This document shows, piece after piece, positions 8,991 to 19,337 of a stretch of 64,000 bases of DNA. Below the pieces are notes generated by a model, which did no database searches, was not told where the DNA came from, and was given only the letters and a program-made list of their open reading frames with translations. Position numbers and translations under genes: made by a program. Each line of letters opens with the position of its first letter. The first letter of the stretch is position 1. Source of the DNA: Pseudomonas sp. JM0905a (GTDB lineage Bacteria > Pseudomonadota > Gammaproteobacteria > Pseudomonadales > Pseudomonadaceae); assembly GCF_014700075.1 (NCBI RefSeq), contig NZ_JACXBU010000014.1:29664-93663 (forward strand), given 5' to 3'.

Positions 8991-9685
8991 GCGCGCATCC
9001 CATCCAGCGGCAGCCCCAGCAGGCGGGCATTCCAATCTTCCACGGTGCCTGTACTGAGGCGGCGTGCAGCGGTGTCGCGCCAGCGTGTGGACAGTGCCTC
9101 GCACTGCTGCAACTGCTGCAGGCCGGCGTGCTCCAGCGGGTAGTGGAAGAAGCTCTGGATGGCATGGGCCACGGTCAGGCCGGGGTAGCTGCGCTGGATC
9201 AGTTCCAGGGCGTCTTCACGGCTGACGAAGCCCGGTCGCAGGACGCGGTAGAACCAGCCACAGCGACCGCTCTCTTGCACCTGCTCGGGCAGGCTGGGAA
9301 TGCCCCAGCGGCGGCTCAGGCGATAGCAGGGCGAACGCGGTTGACTGACCTGGATGAACGCCTGGCCCCAGCGGAAGATATCGCCGATGCACACCTGGTC
9401 TTCGGTCAGGCCGTAGGTGGACAGGTTTTCGCCGAAGCTCGGCGCCTTCCAGTCGAGGTGACGGTAGTGCTTGCGCCAGTAGCGGTAGTGCTCGGCGGGG
9501 TAGTGATGCAGAGCGCGTTCAGGGCCGCCATGGAATCGCGGGTCACCCTGTTCGTCACTGCCCAGGCCCTGGGGCCAGAGCCAGAGGCGGTGGTCGATCG
9601 GCAGCTTGTCGATTGCACTGGACAAGCCGCCACCTATATCTTCGGCTTTACCTATGAAAACCCCATTGACGACTAACGCAGACAT
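8987..9685 (-). CDS. MOSC domain protein (YiiM-like)
   Basis: 232 residues. The MOSC hallmark is clear: GDPRFHGGPERALHHYPAEHY, FGENLSTYGLTEDQVCIGD and QPRSPCYRL with the conserved Cys of the molybdenum-cofactor sulfurase C-terminal domain. Family members such as YiiM reduce N-hydroxylated compounds with the molybdenum cofactor. It is the first gene of the four-gene operon; the ATG at 9685 follows GGAGG. A LysR gene diverges from it across a 103-base gap. Confidence 0.8.
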   Translation of the reverse strand: MSALVVNGVFIGKAEDIGGGLSSAIDKLPIDHRLWLWPQGLGSDEQGDPRFHGGPERALHHYPAEHYRYWRKHYRHLDWKAPSFGENLSTYGLTEDQVCIGDIFRWGQAFIQVSQPRSPCYRLSRRWGIPSLPEQVQESGRCGWFYRVLRPGFVSREDALELIQRSYPGLTVAHAIQSFFHYPLEHAGLQQLQQCEALSTRWRDTAARRLSTGTVEDWNARLLGLPLDGMRA

Positions 9686-9769
9686 TCGCCCCCTCCAGCG
9701 CGTGAAACCGTCTCTACGCGGCATAGGCTATGGGCTTGTGGCACTCCGGGCCATTTCGATTTTCCAGCT

Positions 9770-9790
9770 TTATCGATAAGTAACGCTTAT
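9770..9790. promoter_or_regulatory. LysR-type operator between the MOSC operon and the LysR gene
   Basis: Two overlapping dyads: the palindrome TTATCGATAA at 9770-9779 and ATAAG-N5-CTTAT at 9776-9790, which has the T-N11-A form typical of LysR sites. The second dyad runs into the ATG of the LysR gene at 9789, so binding could block its own translation start or transcription while acting on the divergent operon. Confidence 0.45.
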
Positions 9791-10688
9791 GGATTTTCGC
9801 CAGCTTCGCTACTTCGTCGCGCTCTACGAGGAAGGTCATGTGGGCCGCGCCGCCGAGCGCCTGAGCCTGTCGCAACCGGCGCTTTCGCAGCAGATCCGCC
9901 AGTTGGAACAGGGCCTGGACGTCAGCTTGTTCCAGCGCAGCGGCAAGCGCCTGCTGCCAACGCTCGCCGCTCACACCCTGTACAACCACGCCCTGCCCCT
10001 GCTGGACGGACTGGAACGCGCCCGCGAGGCCCTGCGCAGCTTCCGTGGCCAGTCGCCGCGCAGCCTGGCCATCGGCGTGCTGCAGACGGTCAATGCGTCG
10101 CTGGTGCCGATGCTGCTGGAACGCCTGCGCGAGGCACAGCCGCAACTGGTGGTGCAGATCTACGAACTGTCTGGCCTGGATATCGAGCGACGCCTGCTGA
10201 CCGGCAACCTGGACATCGGCATCGGCTTCCTGCCGCCGCGCCAGCCGGGGCTGCACAGCCTGCTGCTGTACGAGGACGAACTGCAGCTGGTGATCCCCAA
10301 CGAACACCCGCTGAAGGAGTTCAAGAAGGTGTCGCTGAGTCAGGCGGCCGAGCTGCCGATGCTGCTTCTGGGTGAGGAATTCCGCGTGCGGCAGATCTGG
10401 CAGGAGCAGCTCGCACTGCTCGGTCGGCGGCCCCACGTGCAGGCGGAGCTGAACCATATGGCCGGCATCCTCGACAGCCTGCCGCACACCATGCTGGCCA
10501 CCGTCCTGCCCGGCCGTGCAAGGCAGATGCACGCCAACCAGGGCCTGCTGTGGAAACCCCTGAGTGAGCCACGGGTGCCATTGAAGGTGGGATTGGTGTT
10601 TCGCGATGCACAGCGCCAGCAGGCGACCCTGGAATTACTACGCTCGCTGCTGGAAGGCGTAATCGGGCCGAAGGAACCACTGCTCTAG
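9789..10688 (+). CDS. LysR family transcriptional regulator
   Basis: 299 residues. An N-terminal winged HTH (MDFRQLRYFVALYEEGHVGRAAERLS, QPALSQQIRQLE) is followed by a type 2 periplasmic-binding-like effector domain (residues ~90-290) in the CynR/CbbR style. It is divergent from the MOSC/aminotransferase operon, the usual layout for a LysR regulator and its target. From memory it takes the place of PA0528 of P. aeruginosa, the gene beside rsmY. There is no obvious Shine-Dalgarno. Confidence 0.85.
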   Translation: MDFRQLRYFVALYEEGHVGRAAERLSLSQPALSQQIRQLEQGLDVSLFQRSGKRLLPTLAAHTLYNHALPLLDGLERAREALRSFRGQSPRSLAIGVLQTVNASLVPMLLERLREAQPQLVVQIYELSGLDIERRLLTGNLDIGIGFLPPRQPGLHSLLLYEDELQLVIPNEHPLKEFKKVSLSQAAELPMLLLGEEFRVRQIWQEQLALLGRRPHVQAELNHMAGILDSLPHTMLATVLPGRARQMHANQGLLWKPLSEPRVPLKVGLVFRDAQRQQATLELLRSLLEGVIGPKEPLL

Positions 10689-10704
10689 GATTTCCGGGAT
10701 GCAG

Positions 10705-10831
10705 AAAAAGAAAAACCCCGCCGAAGCGAGGTTTTGCAGACTGTGTCCCGACATCCCTGATCTGACCGCCATCCTGGCGGAAATCCGGCGTATCCCTGTT
10801 TTTCAGTGCGCTTCCTGCGCGACGTCCAATG
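10705..10831 (-). ncRNA. rsmY: RsmY, regulatory RNA that sequesters RsmA/CsrA
   Basis: Read on the minus strand, the ~125-nt transcript carries seven GGA motifs. Two are in hairpin loops, GCGCAGGAAGCGC and GCCAGGATGGC; the others are single-stranded (GGGATA, CCGGATTT, CAGGGATG and so on). It ends in a rho-independent terminator: stem CCTCGC / GCGGGG with a TTCG loop and a T-rich tail (about 10702-10735). A perfect GacA box lies upstream. The LysR neighbour matches the known location of rsmY in Pseudomonas. The RNA binds RsmA and relieves repression of secondary metabolism and biofilm genes. The 5' end is inferred from a TAATCT -10 element at 10838-10843. Confidence 0.88.
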
Positions 10832-10887
10832 GAGTGAAGATTAATCCCGGTCGCTTGGGCCCGAAAGGAGCTATAGCCACCAGCGCG

Positions 10888-10905
10888 TGTAAGCCAATGC
10901 TTACA
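10888..10905 (-). promoter_or_regulatory. GacA upstream activating sequence of rsmY
   Basis: Exact 18-base palindrome TGTAAG-N6-CTTACA, the described GacA binding site of rsmY and rsmZ promoters. It lies about 60-75 bases before the inferred RNA start. GacS/GacA therefore should control this RNA directly. Confidence 0.9.
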
Positions 10906-11059
10906 CGATTTAGCGATTAATCCTGGGAGTCTTATTGCAACCGCGGGTGCAACCAAGCAAGCGATCGGTTGGTCTTGGTTTGGGCACGGCGCTCTTGTTA
11001 GACTCGTTTTGTCCTACAAGAACAACAGACCCCGACAAGGCGGTCCCAGGGTCAAGACC

Positions 11060-11710
11060 ATGCGCCCAGTCGTTACTGCCCTCTCCTGCCTGGCGGCTGT
11101 TGCCGCCGGTTTCGCATTCGCCGGTGGCCAGGATCGCCTGGCCGATCCCAAGACCGCGGTCGAGCAGGCCTTCTGGCAACAGCTCTATGCCAACGGCGGC
11201 ACCACCCTCTATTGCGGCAAGGCCTTCAGCATCCCCGGCGGCCTTCTGAGCGCCAGCCCGGTGTACAGCACCAAGCAGATCAAGAGCGCCTTGCGCTGCA
11301 TCACCGACAGCCAGTGCCAGACGGCCAACCCGCAATATCCCTACATGCTCTCCGACCTGCACAACCTCTACCCGGACCAGTCGCGCATCGAACTGGCGCG
11401 GCGCAACGCCTTGTTCGGCACTGTAGGCGAAGGCGGTCAGAGCACGCTGGCCGACTGCGACTTCAAATCCGCATACCAACTGGTGGAGCCCCGCGACGCC
11501 GCCAAGGGCAACGTGGCCCGGGCGATCTTCTACATGCACACGGAATACGGTTTGCCCATCGTCGGGCAGCTGCAGATGTTCCAGCAGTGGAACCGCCTGG
11601 ACCCGGTGGATGACGAGGAACGCGCCCGCAACGGCCGCATCGAAGCCCTCCAGGGCAACCGCAATCGGTACATCGACGAACCGAGCCTGGCGGATTCGCT
11701 GCAGCCGTGA
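11060..11710 (+). CDS. Secreted endonuclease I (EndA/NucM family)
   Basis: 216 residues. A signal peptide (MRPVVTALSCLAAVAAGFAFA) leads into an endonuclease I domain. Family motifs are DLHNLYPDQSRIELARRN (metal and catalytic region) and GNVARAIFYM; cysteines for disulfides are present (YCGK, RCITDSQC, LADC). The enzyme cuts DNA in the periplasm or outside the cell. The ATG at 11060 gives the signal peptide; an in-frame start at 11009 would extend it. The 5' region up to the rsmY box holds an inverted repeat TTGCA-N8-TGCAA at 10935-10952. Confidence 0.85.
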   Translation: MRPVVTALSCLAAVAAGFAFAGGQDRLADPKTAVEQAFWQQLYANGGTTLYCGKAFSIPGGLLSASPVYSTKQIKSALRCITDSQCQTANPQYPYMLSDLHNLYPDQSRIELARRNALFGTVGEGGQSTLADCDFKSAYQLVEPRDAAKGNVARAIFYMHTEYGLPIVGQLQMFQQWNRLDPVDDEERARNGRIEALQGNRNRYIDEPSLADSLQP

Positions 11711-11741
11711 TGGCCCCTTATGGGAGCAGTACCCGCTTTTC

Positions 11742-11865
11742 GTAGGTTGGGTAGAGCTTGCGAAACCCAACGCGGCGAACTCCCCCGCGCCGTTGGGCCT
11801 CGCTCCTCGGCGCCAACCCACGGGGCCGCGATGCGGCCCATCGCGAATAAATTCGCTCCCACAGT
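11742..11865. repeat. Intergenic repeats after the endonuclease gene
   Basis: GTAGGTTGGGTAGAGCTTGC at 11742, with its partial complement CGCCAACCCACG ending near 11823, then a single REP-like arm GCGAATAAATTCGCTCCCAC at about 11843-11862. They are members of the same repeat families found elsewhere in the window. Confidence 0.5.
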
Positions 11866-11880
11866 TCAGACAGGCGCCTG

Positions 11881-11912
11881 AAAAAACAAAGCCCCGCAAT
11901 TGCGGGGCTTGT
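11881..11912 (-). terminator. Rho-independent terminator of the fadE2-like gene
   Basis: Perfect stem GCCCCGCAATTGCGGGGC followed, on the minus strand, by a T-rich run. It begins 16 bases after the stop codon of the acyl-CoA dehydrogenase gene. Confidence 0.85.
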
Positions 11913-11927
11913 ATTAGCCGGTAACGC

Positions 11928-13706
11928 TTAGAACTGCTCGGCGTCCAGCAGGTAGAGCGACTCGCTGCCGGCCTTCACCGAGGCGGTCAGGGAGTGGATA
12001 CGCGGCAGCAGGCGGGCGAAGTAGAAGCGCGCGGTGCCCAGCTTGCTGGCGTAAAAGTCGTCCTGACCTTCCTTGCCCAGGGCAGCGCGGGCCATCAATG
12101 CCCACATGTAGGCGTAGGCGGTGTAGCCGAACACATGGAGGTATTCCACCGAGGCGGCACCGATCTCGTTCGGGTTGTTCTTCGCGCGGTCCAGGACCCA
12201 GGCGGTCAGCTCGTCGAGGTTGGCGACAGCGGCTTTCAGCGGCTCGGTGAACTCGGCCAGGTCGGCGGAAGCGCCGCCCACGAAGGCCTTGATCTCGTCG
12301 GCGAAGTGCTTGTAGAACGCGCCACCGCTGGCCACGACTTTGCGGCCCACCAGGTCGAGGGCCTGGATGCCGTTGGTGCCTTCGTAGATCTGGGTGATGC
12401 GCACGTCACGCACCAGTTGCTCCTGGCCCCACTCACGGATGAAGCCGTGGCCGCCGAAGACCTGCTGGCCGTGGACGGTGGTTTCCAGACCGAGGTCGGT
12501 GAGGAAAGCCTTGGCCACCGGGGTCAGCAGGGCGACCAGTTCCTCCGCACGTTTGCGGATGGTGGCATCTTCGCTGTACTTCGCGGTGTCCAGCTGCATG
12601 GCGACATAGCTGGAGAAGGCACGGCCGCCTTCGTTGGCTGCCTTCATGGTCAGCAGCATGCGGCGCACGTCGGGGTGCACGATGATCGGGTCGGCGGCCT
12701 TGTCCTTGGCGACCGGGCCGGTCGGCGCGCGGCTCTGGATACGCTCACGGGCGTATTCCACTGCGCTCTGGTAGGAACGCTCGCCAGAGGCCAGACCCTG
12801 GATACCAACGCCGAGGCGCTCGTAGTTCATCATGGTGAACATGGCGGCCAGGCCCTTGTTCGGGGCATCGACGATGTAGCCGGTGGCGCCGTCGAAGTTC
12901 ATCACGCAGGTGGCCGAACCCTTGATGCCCATCTTGTGTTCGATGGAGCCGCAGGACACGGCGTTCTGCTCGCCCAGGGAGCCATCGGCGTTGACCATGA
13001 CCTTCGGCACCAGGAACAGGGAGATGCCTTTCGGACCAGCCGGGGCGTCGGGCAGCTTAGCCAGTACCAGGTGGATGATGTTCTCGGTCAGGTCGTGCTC
13101 ACCGCCGGTGATGAAGATCTTGGTGCCGGTGATCTTGTAGCTGCCGTCGGCCTGGGGTTCGGCCTTGGTGCGGATGATGCCGAGGTCGGTACCGGCGTGC
13201 GGTTCGGTCAGGCACATGGAGCCGGACCAGACACCTGCGTACATGTTCGGCAGGTACTTTTCCTTCAGCTCTTCGCTGGCGTGGGCGTTGATCGACAGGC
13301 AAGCGCCGGCGGTCAGCATCGGGTACAGGCCGAAGGACAGGTTGGCCGCGTTGACCATCTCTTCCACCTGAGCGGAAATCACCTTGGGCATGCCCATGCC
13401 GCCGAAGACGGGATCACCGCCCACCCCAACCCAGCCGCCTTCGGCGTACGTCTTGTAGGCCGCGGGGAAACCGGCCGGGGTTTTCACTGCGCCGTCGCTC
13501 CAGGAGCAACCTTCTTCGTCGCCGCTGCGGTTCAGCGGGGCGATCACGCCACCGGTGACCTTGCCGGCTTCTTCCAGGATGGCGGAGGCGGTGTCGGCGT
13601 CGACCACTTCGGCCAGGGCAGGCAGTTCAGCCCAGAGCTTGGCGACCTCGAAGACTTCATTGAGGACGAAGCGCATATCGCGCAGGGGCGCTTTGTAGTC
13701 AGCCAT
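11928..13706 (-). CDS. fadE2: Acyl-CoA dehydrogenase (FadE2/PA0508 type)
   Basis: 592 residues, the long subfamily with an extra C-terminal domain. It catalyses FAD-dependent alpha,beta-desaturation of acyl-CoA, the first step of beta-oxidation. Visible motifs: N-terminal domain ([20 protein letters not shown]), central domain [29 protein letters not shown], the helical domain GGHGFIREWGQEQLVRD with YEGTNGIQALDL, where the catalytic Glu of this subfamily lies. From memory this is the PA0508 position; that enzyme was reported to prefer medium chains. It has its own promoter and terminator. The start is ATG at 13706 with GAGG upstream. Confidence 0.82.
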   Translation of the reverse strand: MADYKAPLRDMRFVLNEVFEVAKLWAELPALAEVVDADTASAILEEAGKVTGGVIAPLNRSGDEEGCSWSDGAVKTPAGFPAAYKTYAEGGWVGVGGDPVFGGMGMPKVISAQVEEMVNAANLSFGLYPMLTAGACLSINAHASEELKEKYLPNMYAGVWSGSMCLTEPHAGTDLGIIRTKAEPQADGSYKITGTKIFITGGEHDLTENIIHLVLAKLPDAPAGPKGISLFLVPKVMVNADGSLGEQNAVSCGSIEHKMGIKGSATCVMNFDGATGYIVDAPNKGLAAMFTMMNYERLGVGIQGLASGERSYQSAVEYARERIQSRAPTGPVAKDKAADPIIVHPDVRRMLLTMKAANEGGRAFSSYVAMQLDTAKYSEDATIRKRAEELVALLTPVAKAFLTDLGLETTVHGQQVFGGHGFIREWGQEQLVRDVRITQIYEGTNGIQALDLVGRKVVASGGAFYKHFADEIKAFVGGASADLAEFTEPLKAAVANLDELTAWVLDRAKNNPNEIGAASVEYLHVFGYTAYAYMWALMARAALGKEGQDDFYASKLGTARFYFARLLPRIHSLTASVKAGSESLYLLDAEQF

Positions 13707-13793
13707 GTGCAAACCTCGCAATCACTCACAGGTGGCCAGTGGGGCCGGTTTCACGGATAGACCCGGAGTGTACATGAACAACTTTTTAGAGAC

Positions 13794-13822
13794 ATAGTGT
13801 CACTTAGTGACCATATAGTCAA
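13794..13822 (-). promoter_or_regulatory. Promoter with internal palindrome before the fadE2-like gene
   Basis: On the minus strand: TTGACT (13817-13822), 17-base spacer, CACTAT (13794-13799). A perfect operator-like palindrome GTCAC-TTA-GTGAC (13799-13811) sits in the spacer, so a bound dimer would occlude RNA polymerase. It does not match the PsrA consensus seen before the fadE1-like gene. Confidence 0.5.
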
Positions 13823-13845
13823 AGTCAGTCACACACCCCGACAGA

Positions 13846-13878
13846 AAGGAAAAGGCCCGCTCCAGGCGGGCCTTCGAC
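13846..13878 (-). terminator. Rho-independent terminator of the second acyl-CoA dehydrogenase gene
   Basis: Stem AAGGCCCGCCTGGAGCGGGCCTT on the minus strand followed by TTCCTTT, 15 bases after the stop codon of the gene at 13893-15686. Confidence 0.8.
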
Positions 13879-13892
13879 CGTCTATCGGCGGA

Positions 13893-15686
<1,794 letters not shown>

Positions 15687-15794
15687 GGCAGGTTCTCCTT
15701 GTGAGGGCAGCACTCGATCGTCCGACCCTACTGTGCACCCACCTCCCCTACAACGACGCTACCGCTGCTGAATGGAGCGTCATAACCGGCCGCC

Positions 15795-17090
15795 TCAGCT
15801 ACTGGCGGCCTTCTTCACCCGCACCGCCCCCCGGCGATTCTCGCCATGGCGGAAGACCCGGTTGCGCCCGGCGCTCTTGGCGCTGTAGAGCGCCTGGTCG
15901 GCAGCCTTGATGACTTCTTCCGGGGTGCGCTGTTCGGCATCCCGTTCGGCCACACCGATGCTGATGGTCACCGACACGGTCTGACCGCTGGCGGCGCCAC
16001 GCTTGGCACGACCTGTGTCGTCACTCTTCGGCCGGCTGTCCTGGTCGCGCAGGTGCATCTGGTACTGCTCGATGGCCTGGCGCACAGCTTCCAGGTGAGG
16101 CATGCACTCCTCCACCGACTTGCCGGGGAAGAGGATGGTGAATTCCTCGCCACCATAGCGGTACGCCTTGCCACCGCCGCCCACCTTGCGCAGACGGCTG
16201 GCCACCAGGCGCAGCACTTGGTCACCCACATCGTGGCCGTAGGTGTCGTTGAATTTCTTGAAGTGGTCGACGTCGGTCATCGCCAGCACGTAGTTGCGCC
16301 CGAGACGCCGCAGGCGCTCGTTCAGCGCACGACGGCCGGGCAGACCGGTGAGCTCATCGCGGAAGGCCATCTGGTAGGCCTCGTGGGCCACGGACGCGGT
16401 GAGCGCGAGCATCACCATACTGCTCATCACGTGCAGCGCATGGGGCAGCAGGAAGGTCTTGGGCAACATCCACAGCAGGCCGACCAGTCCGAGCAATTGA
16501 GCCGCATGCTGCGGTCGCGGCTGGCGCAGGTAGGTGACAAGCAACGCCACCAGGGCGACGACGAACGCCAGGTAGACCAGCTGCACGAGGGTCATCCAGC
16601 TGCCGTGGAGCAAGGGCCAGTAGATCTGGCCGATGAGGCCCAGCACCGCATCCGGGTAGTTGCTGCCCAGTGCCACCGTCACGCCGAGCACTGCCGTCAG
16701 CACCGCGCCACGGGCGACGAAATCCTGCAGCAGGTGGGTGCGCTCCTCCCAGCAGCCGTACAGGCCATAGAGCATGGGCAGCAGCAGGCTGGCGAGGTGG
16801 AAGACCAACCCGGCGTCCTCTCGCACCACCCGCTCGGCCTGGTAGTAATCGACCTGGGTATCGAGTTGGTAGTAGACCAGGTAGACCACCAGCAGCAGCG
16901 CCACCTGGCGCACCCGGCCATAGGCCGAGCAGAAGGCGCCGCCCAGCAGCAGGAGCAAGGTGGGCAGTACATTGAAGAGGGAGGTGAAGAACTCGTTCAT
17001 CCCCGACAGCGAGCCCACCACCCCGCCCCCGACCACCAGCAGCAATGGGGGAAGGAAATGGCTGACGCGATAGGACACACGAGGCCGCAC
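15795..17090 (-). CDS. Membrane-bound diguanylate cyclase
   Basis: About 431 residues from a GTG at 17090 (AGGA 9 bases before); the start is uncertain, with an ATG at 17000 as the alternative. Seven or eight hydrophobic segments fill residues ~8-235. A GGDEF domain follows: FRDELTGLPGRRALNE, TDVDHFKKFNDTYGHDVGD and active site RYGGEEF (GGEEF at 313-317). It should make cyclic di-GMP from two GTP. The allosteric I-site RxxD that normally precedes the signature is replaced by GGGG, so product inhibition is probably absent. A ~25-residue hydrophilic insert lies before the ISIG motif. No sensory domain beyond the membrane part is recognised. Confidence 0.85.
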   Translation of the reverse strand: MRPRVSYRVSHFLPPLLLVVGGGVVGSLSGMNEFFTSLFNVLPTLLLLLGGAFCSAYGRVRQVALLLVVYLVYYQLDTQVDYYQAERVVREDAGLVFHLASLLLPMLYGLYGCWEERTHLLQDFVARGAVLTAVLGVTVALGSNYPDAVLGLIGQIYWPLLHGSWMTLVQLVYLAFVVALVALLVTYLRQPRPQHAAQLLGLVGLLWMLPKTFLLPHALHVMSSMVMLALTASVAHEAYQMAFRDELTGLPGRRALNERLRRLGRNYVLAMTDVDHFKKFNDTYGHDVGDQVLRLVASRLRKVGGGGKAYRYGGEEFTILFPGKSVEECMPHLEAVRQAIEQYQMHLRDQDSRPKSDDTGRAKRGAASGQTVSVTISIGVAERDAEQRTPEEVIKAADQALYSAKSAGRNRVFRHGENRRGAVRVKKAASS

Positions 17091-17203
17091 GGGGTCTGAT
17101 CCTGGGATTCGAGGGCTGGGAAAACGAGGTGGCGATATGATTGCACAGGCGCGACAGGCACGCACAGGGCGGCGCTGCGAACTTCTGCACAACTAATCGC
17201 CCG

Positions 17204-17235
17204 GAACGAAAAAGCCCGCCGGGTGGCGGGCTCTT
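17204..17235 (-). terminator. Rho-independent terminator of the fadE1-like gene
   Basis: Stem AGCCCGCCACCCGGCGGGCT on the minus strand followed by TTTTTCG, about 17 bases after the stop codon. Confidence 0.8.
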
Positions 17236-17251
17236 CGTGTAGCGCTGAACC

Positions 17252-19057
17252 TTAGTAGCCCAGGTCGAAATCTTCTTCGGCCAGGTCCATCAGGTTGCTC
17301 GCACCGGACAGCATGGTTTCCACGTGGGTGCGGGTACGCGGCAGGATGCGCTTGAAGTAGAAGCGCGCGGTCTGCAGCTTGGCCTTGTAGAAGGCGGCAT
17401 CGCCTTCGCCTGCGGCCAGTTTCTCGGCAGCCAGGCGAGCCATGTCGGCCCAGAAGTAGGCCAGGCAGGCGTAACCGGAGTACATCAGGTAGTCCACCGA
17501 AGCGGCCCCCACTTCCTCGCGGTCCTTCATGGCGGCCATGCCGATCTTCATGGTCAGCTCGCCCCACTCCTTGTTCAGCTTGGCCAGCGGCTCGACGAAT
17601 TCCTTGACGGCTTCGTTGGCTTCGTTGGCCTGGCAGAACTTGTGCACGATCTTGGTGAAGCCCTTCAGCGCTTCGCCCTGGGTCATCAGGATCTTGCGGC
17701 CCAGCAGGTCGAGGGCCTGAACGCCGGTGGTGCCTTCGTACATCATGGAGATGCGGCAGTCACGCAGGTTCTGCTCCATGCCCCACTCGCTGATGAAGCC
17801 GTGGCCGCCGTAGATCTGCATGCCGTGGGAAGCGGATTCGAAGCCCACTTCGGTCATGAAGGCCTTGGCGATGGGAGTCAGGAAAGCCAGCAGGCCGTCA
17901 GCAGCTTTCTTCTGCTCTTCGTCCTGGCTGTACTTGACGATGTCCACTTGCTTGGCGGTGAAGTAGACCATGGCGCGGTTGCCTTCGGCGAAGGCCTTCA
18001 TGGTCAGCAGCATGCGACGCACGTCCGGGTGGACGATGATCGGGTCGGCAGCCTTGTCCGGCGCTTTCGGGCCAGTCAGGGAACGCATCTGCAGACGCTC
18101 GCGAGCGTACTTGATGCCACCCTGGAAACCGATTTCGGCGTGGGCCAGGCCTTGCAGCGCGGTACCCAGGCGAGCAGTGTTCATGAAGGTGAACATGCAG
18201 TTCAGGCCTTTGTTCGCCGGGCCGATCAGGAAGCCGGTGGCGCCGTCGAAGTTCATCACGCAGGTGGCGTTGCCGTGGATGCCCATCTTGTGCTCGATGG
18301 AACCGCAGGAAACGGCGTTGCGCTCGCCGACCGAACCATCGGCGTTGGGCATGAACTTCGGAACGATGAACAGGGAAATACCCTTGGTGCCGGCCGGAGC
18401 GTCAGGCAGGCGGGCCAGGACGATATGGACGATGTTGTCGGCCATGTCGTGTTCACCGGCGGAGATGAAGATCTTGGTGCCGGAAACCTTGTAGGAACCA
18501 TCAGCCTGGGGCTCGGCCTTGGTGCGCAGCATGCCCAGGTCAGTACCGCAATGCGGCTCGGTCAGGCACATGGTGCCAGTCCACTCGCCGGATACCAGCT
18601 TGGTCAGGTAGGTGTGCTTCTGCTCGTCGGTGCCATGGGCGGACAGGGTGTTCATCGCACCATGGGACAGGCCGGGGTACATGCCCCAGGACCAGTTGGC
18701 CTCGCCAACCATCTCGCTGATGGCCAGGCCCAGGGATTCCGGCAGACCCTGGCCGCCGTGGTCGACGTCATGAGCCAGGCTCGGCCAGCCGCCTTCGACG
18801 AACTGCTTGTAGGCTTCCTTGAAGCCGGTCGGGGTCTTAACGCCGGACTCGCTCCAGGTGCAGCCCTCGGTGTCACCCACACGGTTCAGCGGAGCGATTA
18901 CCTGCTCACAGAACTTGGCACCCTCTTCGAGGATGGCGTTGACCATATCCGGGGTAGCGTCCTGGCAGCCAGGCAGGCTCTGATAGTGCGCTTCGTAGCC
19001 GAGCAGTTCGTCACGAACGAAGCGAATATCACGCAAGGGGGCCTTGTAATCAGGCAT
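17252..19057 (-). CDS. fadE1: Acyl-CoA dehydrogenase (FadE1/PA0506 type)
   Basis: 601 residues, long acyl-CoA dehydrogenase subfamily. Motifs: [77 protein letters not shown] and [16 protein letters not shown]. It acts in the first oxidation step of beta-oxidation, passing electrons to ETF. From memory it corresponds to PA0506, described as long-chain specific and a PsrA target. A PsrA operator lies ~90 bases upstream here, which supports that. The ATG at 19057 follows AGAGG. Confidence 0.86.
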   Translation of the reverse strand: MPDYKAPLRDIRFVRDELLGYEAHYQSLPGCQDATPDMVNAILEEGAKFCEQVIAPLNRVGDTEGCTWSESGVKTPTGFKEAYKQFVEGGWPSLAHDVDHGGQGLPESLGLAISEMVGEANWSWGMYPGLSHGAMNTLSAHGTDEQKHTYLTKLVSGEWTGTMCLTEPHCGTDLGMLRTKAEPQADGSYKVSGTKIFISAGEHDMADNIVHIVLARLPDAPAGTKGISLFIVPKFMPNADGSVGERNAVSCGSIEHKMGIHGNATCVMNFDGATGFLIGPANKGLNCMFTFMNTARLGTALQGLAHAEIGFQGGIKYARERLQMRSLTGPKAPDKAADPIIVHPDVRRMLLTMKAFAEGNRAMVYFTAKQVDIVKYSQDEEQKKAADGLLAFLTPIAKAFMTEVGFESASHGMQIYGGHGFISEWGMEQNLRDCRISMMYEGTTGVQALDLLGRKILMTQGEALKGFTKIVHKFCQANEANEAVKEFVEPLAKLNKEWGELTMKIGMAAMKDREEVGAASVDYLMYSGYACLAYFWADMARLAAEKLAAGEGDAAFYKAKLQTARFYFKRILPRTRTHVETMLSGASNLMDLAEEDFDLGY

Positions 19058-19142
19058 AGCGGTAAACCTCTGCAGTGGGTTCCTGGTTCAGCTGACCGGA
19101 GCGCCGGTCGCTAACGGCATTTGTGGTGATCACGAGAGCAAT

Positions 19143-19170
19143 CAAACAGGCGTTTGAAACATACGTTTAC
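19143..19170. promoter_or_regulatory. PsrA operator upstream of the fadE1-like gene
   Basis: CAAAC-AGGC-GTTTG (19143-19156) fits the PsrA consensus (G/C)AAAC-N2-4-GTTTG/C exactly. An overlapping second copy GAAAC-ATAC-GTTTA (19156-19169) matches all but the last base. PsrA is the TetR-family fatty-acid sensor that represses beta-oxidation genes until long-chain fatty acids bind it. Confidence 0.8.
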
Positions 19171-19303
19171 GCCAATTCCCTGTCAAGCGCTGCGCCCGAC
19201 CGACCGGTCATCTCCCTGGCAGGCAGCCGAAGGCCCTGCCTGAAGACAGTAAAGATCAAGAACCAGCGCAACAGCGCCGGAACGAGGCAGGACGGAGAGG
19301 ATG

Positions 19304-19331
19304 CGAAAAGGGCCGCGAGAGGCGGCCCTTG
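19304..19331 (-). terminator. Terminator after the biotin cluster
   Basis: Stem AAGGGCCGC / GCGGCCCTT with a short loop and, on the minus strand, a weak T-run. It follows the 81-residue gene at 19338 and probably ends the bio transcript. Between 19058 and 19303 there is only the fadE1 upstream region. Confidence 0.65.
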
Positions 19332-19337
19332 GGGGGA

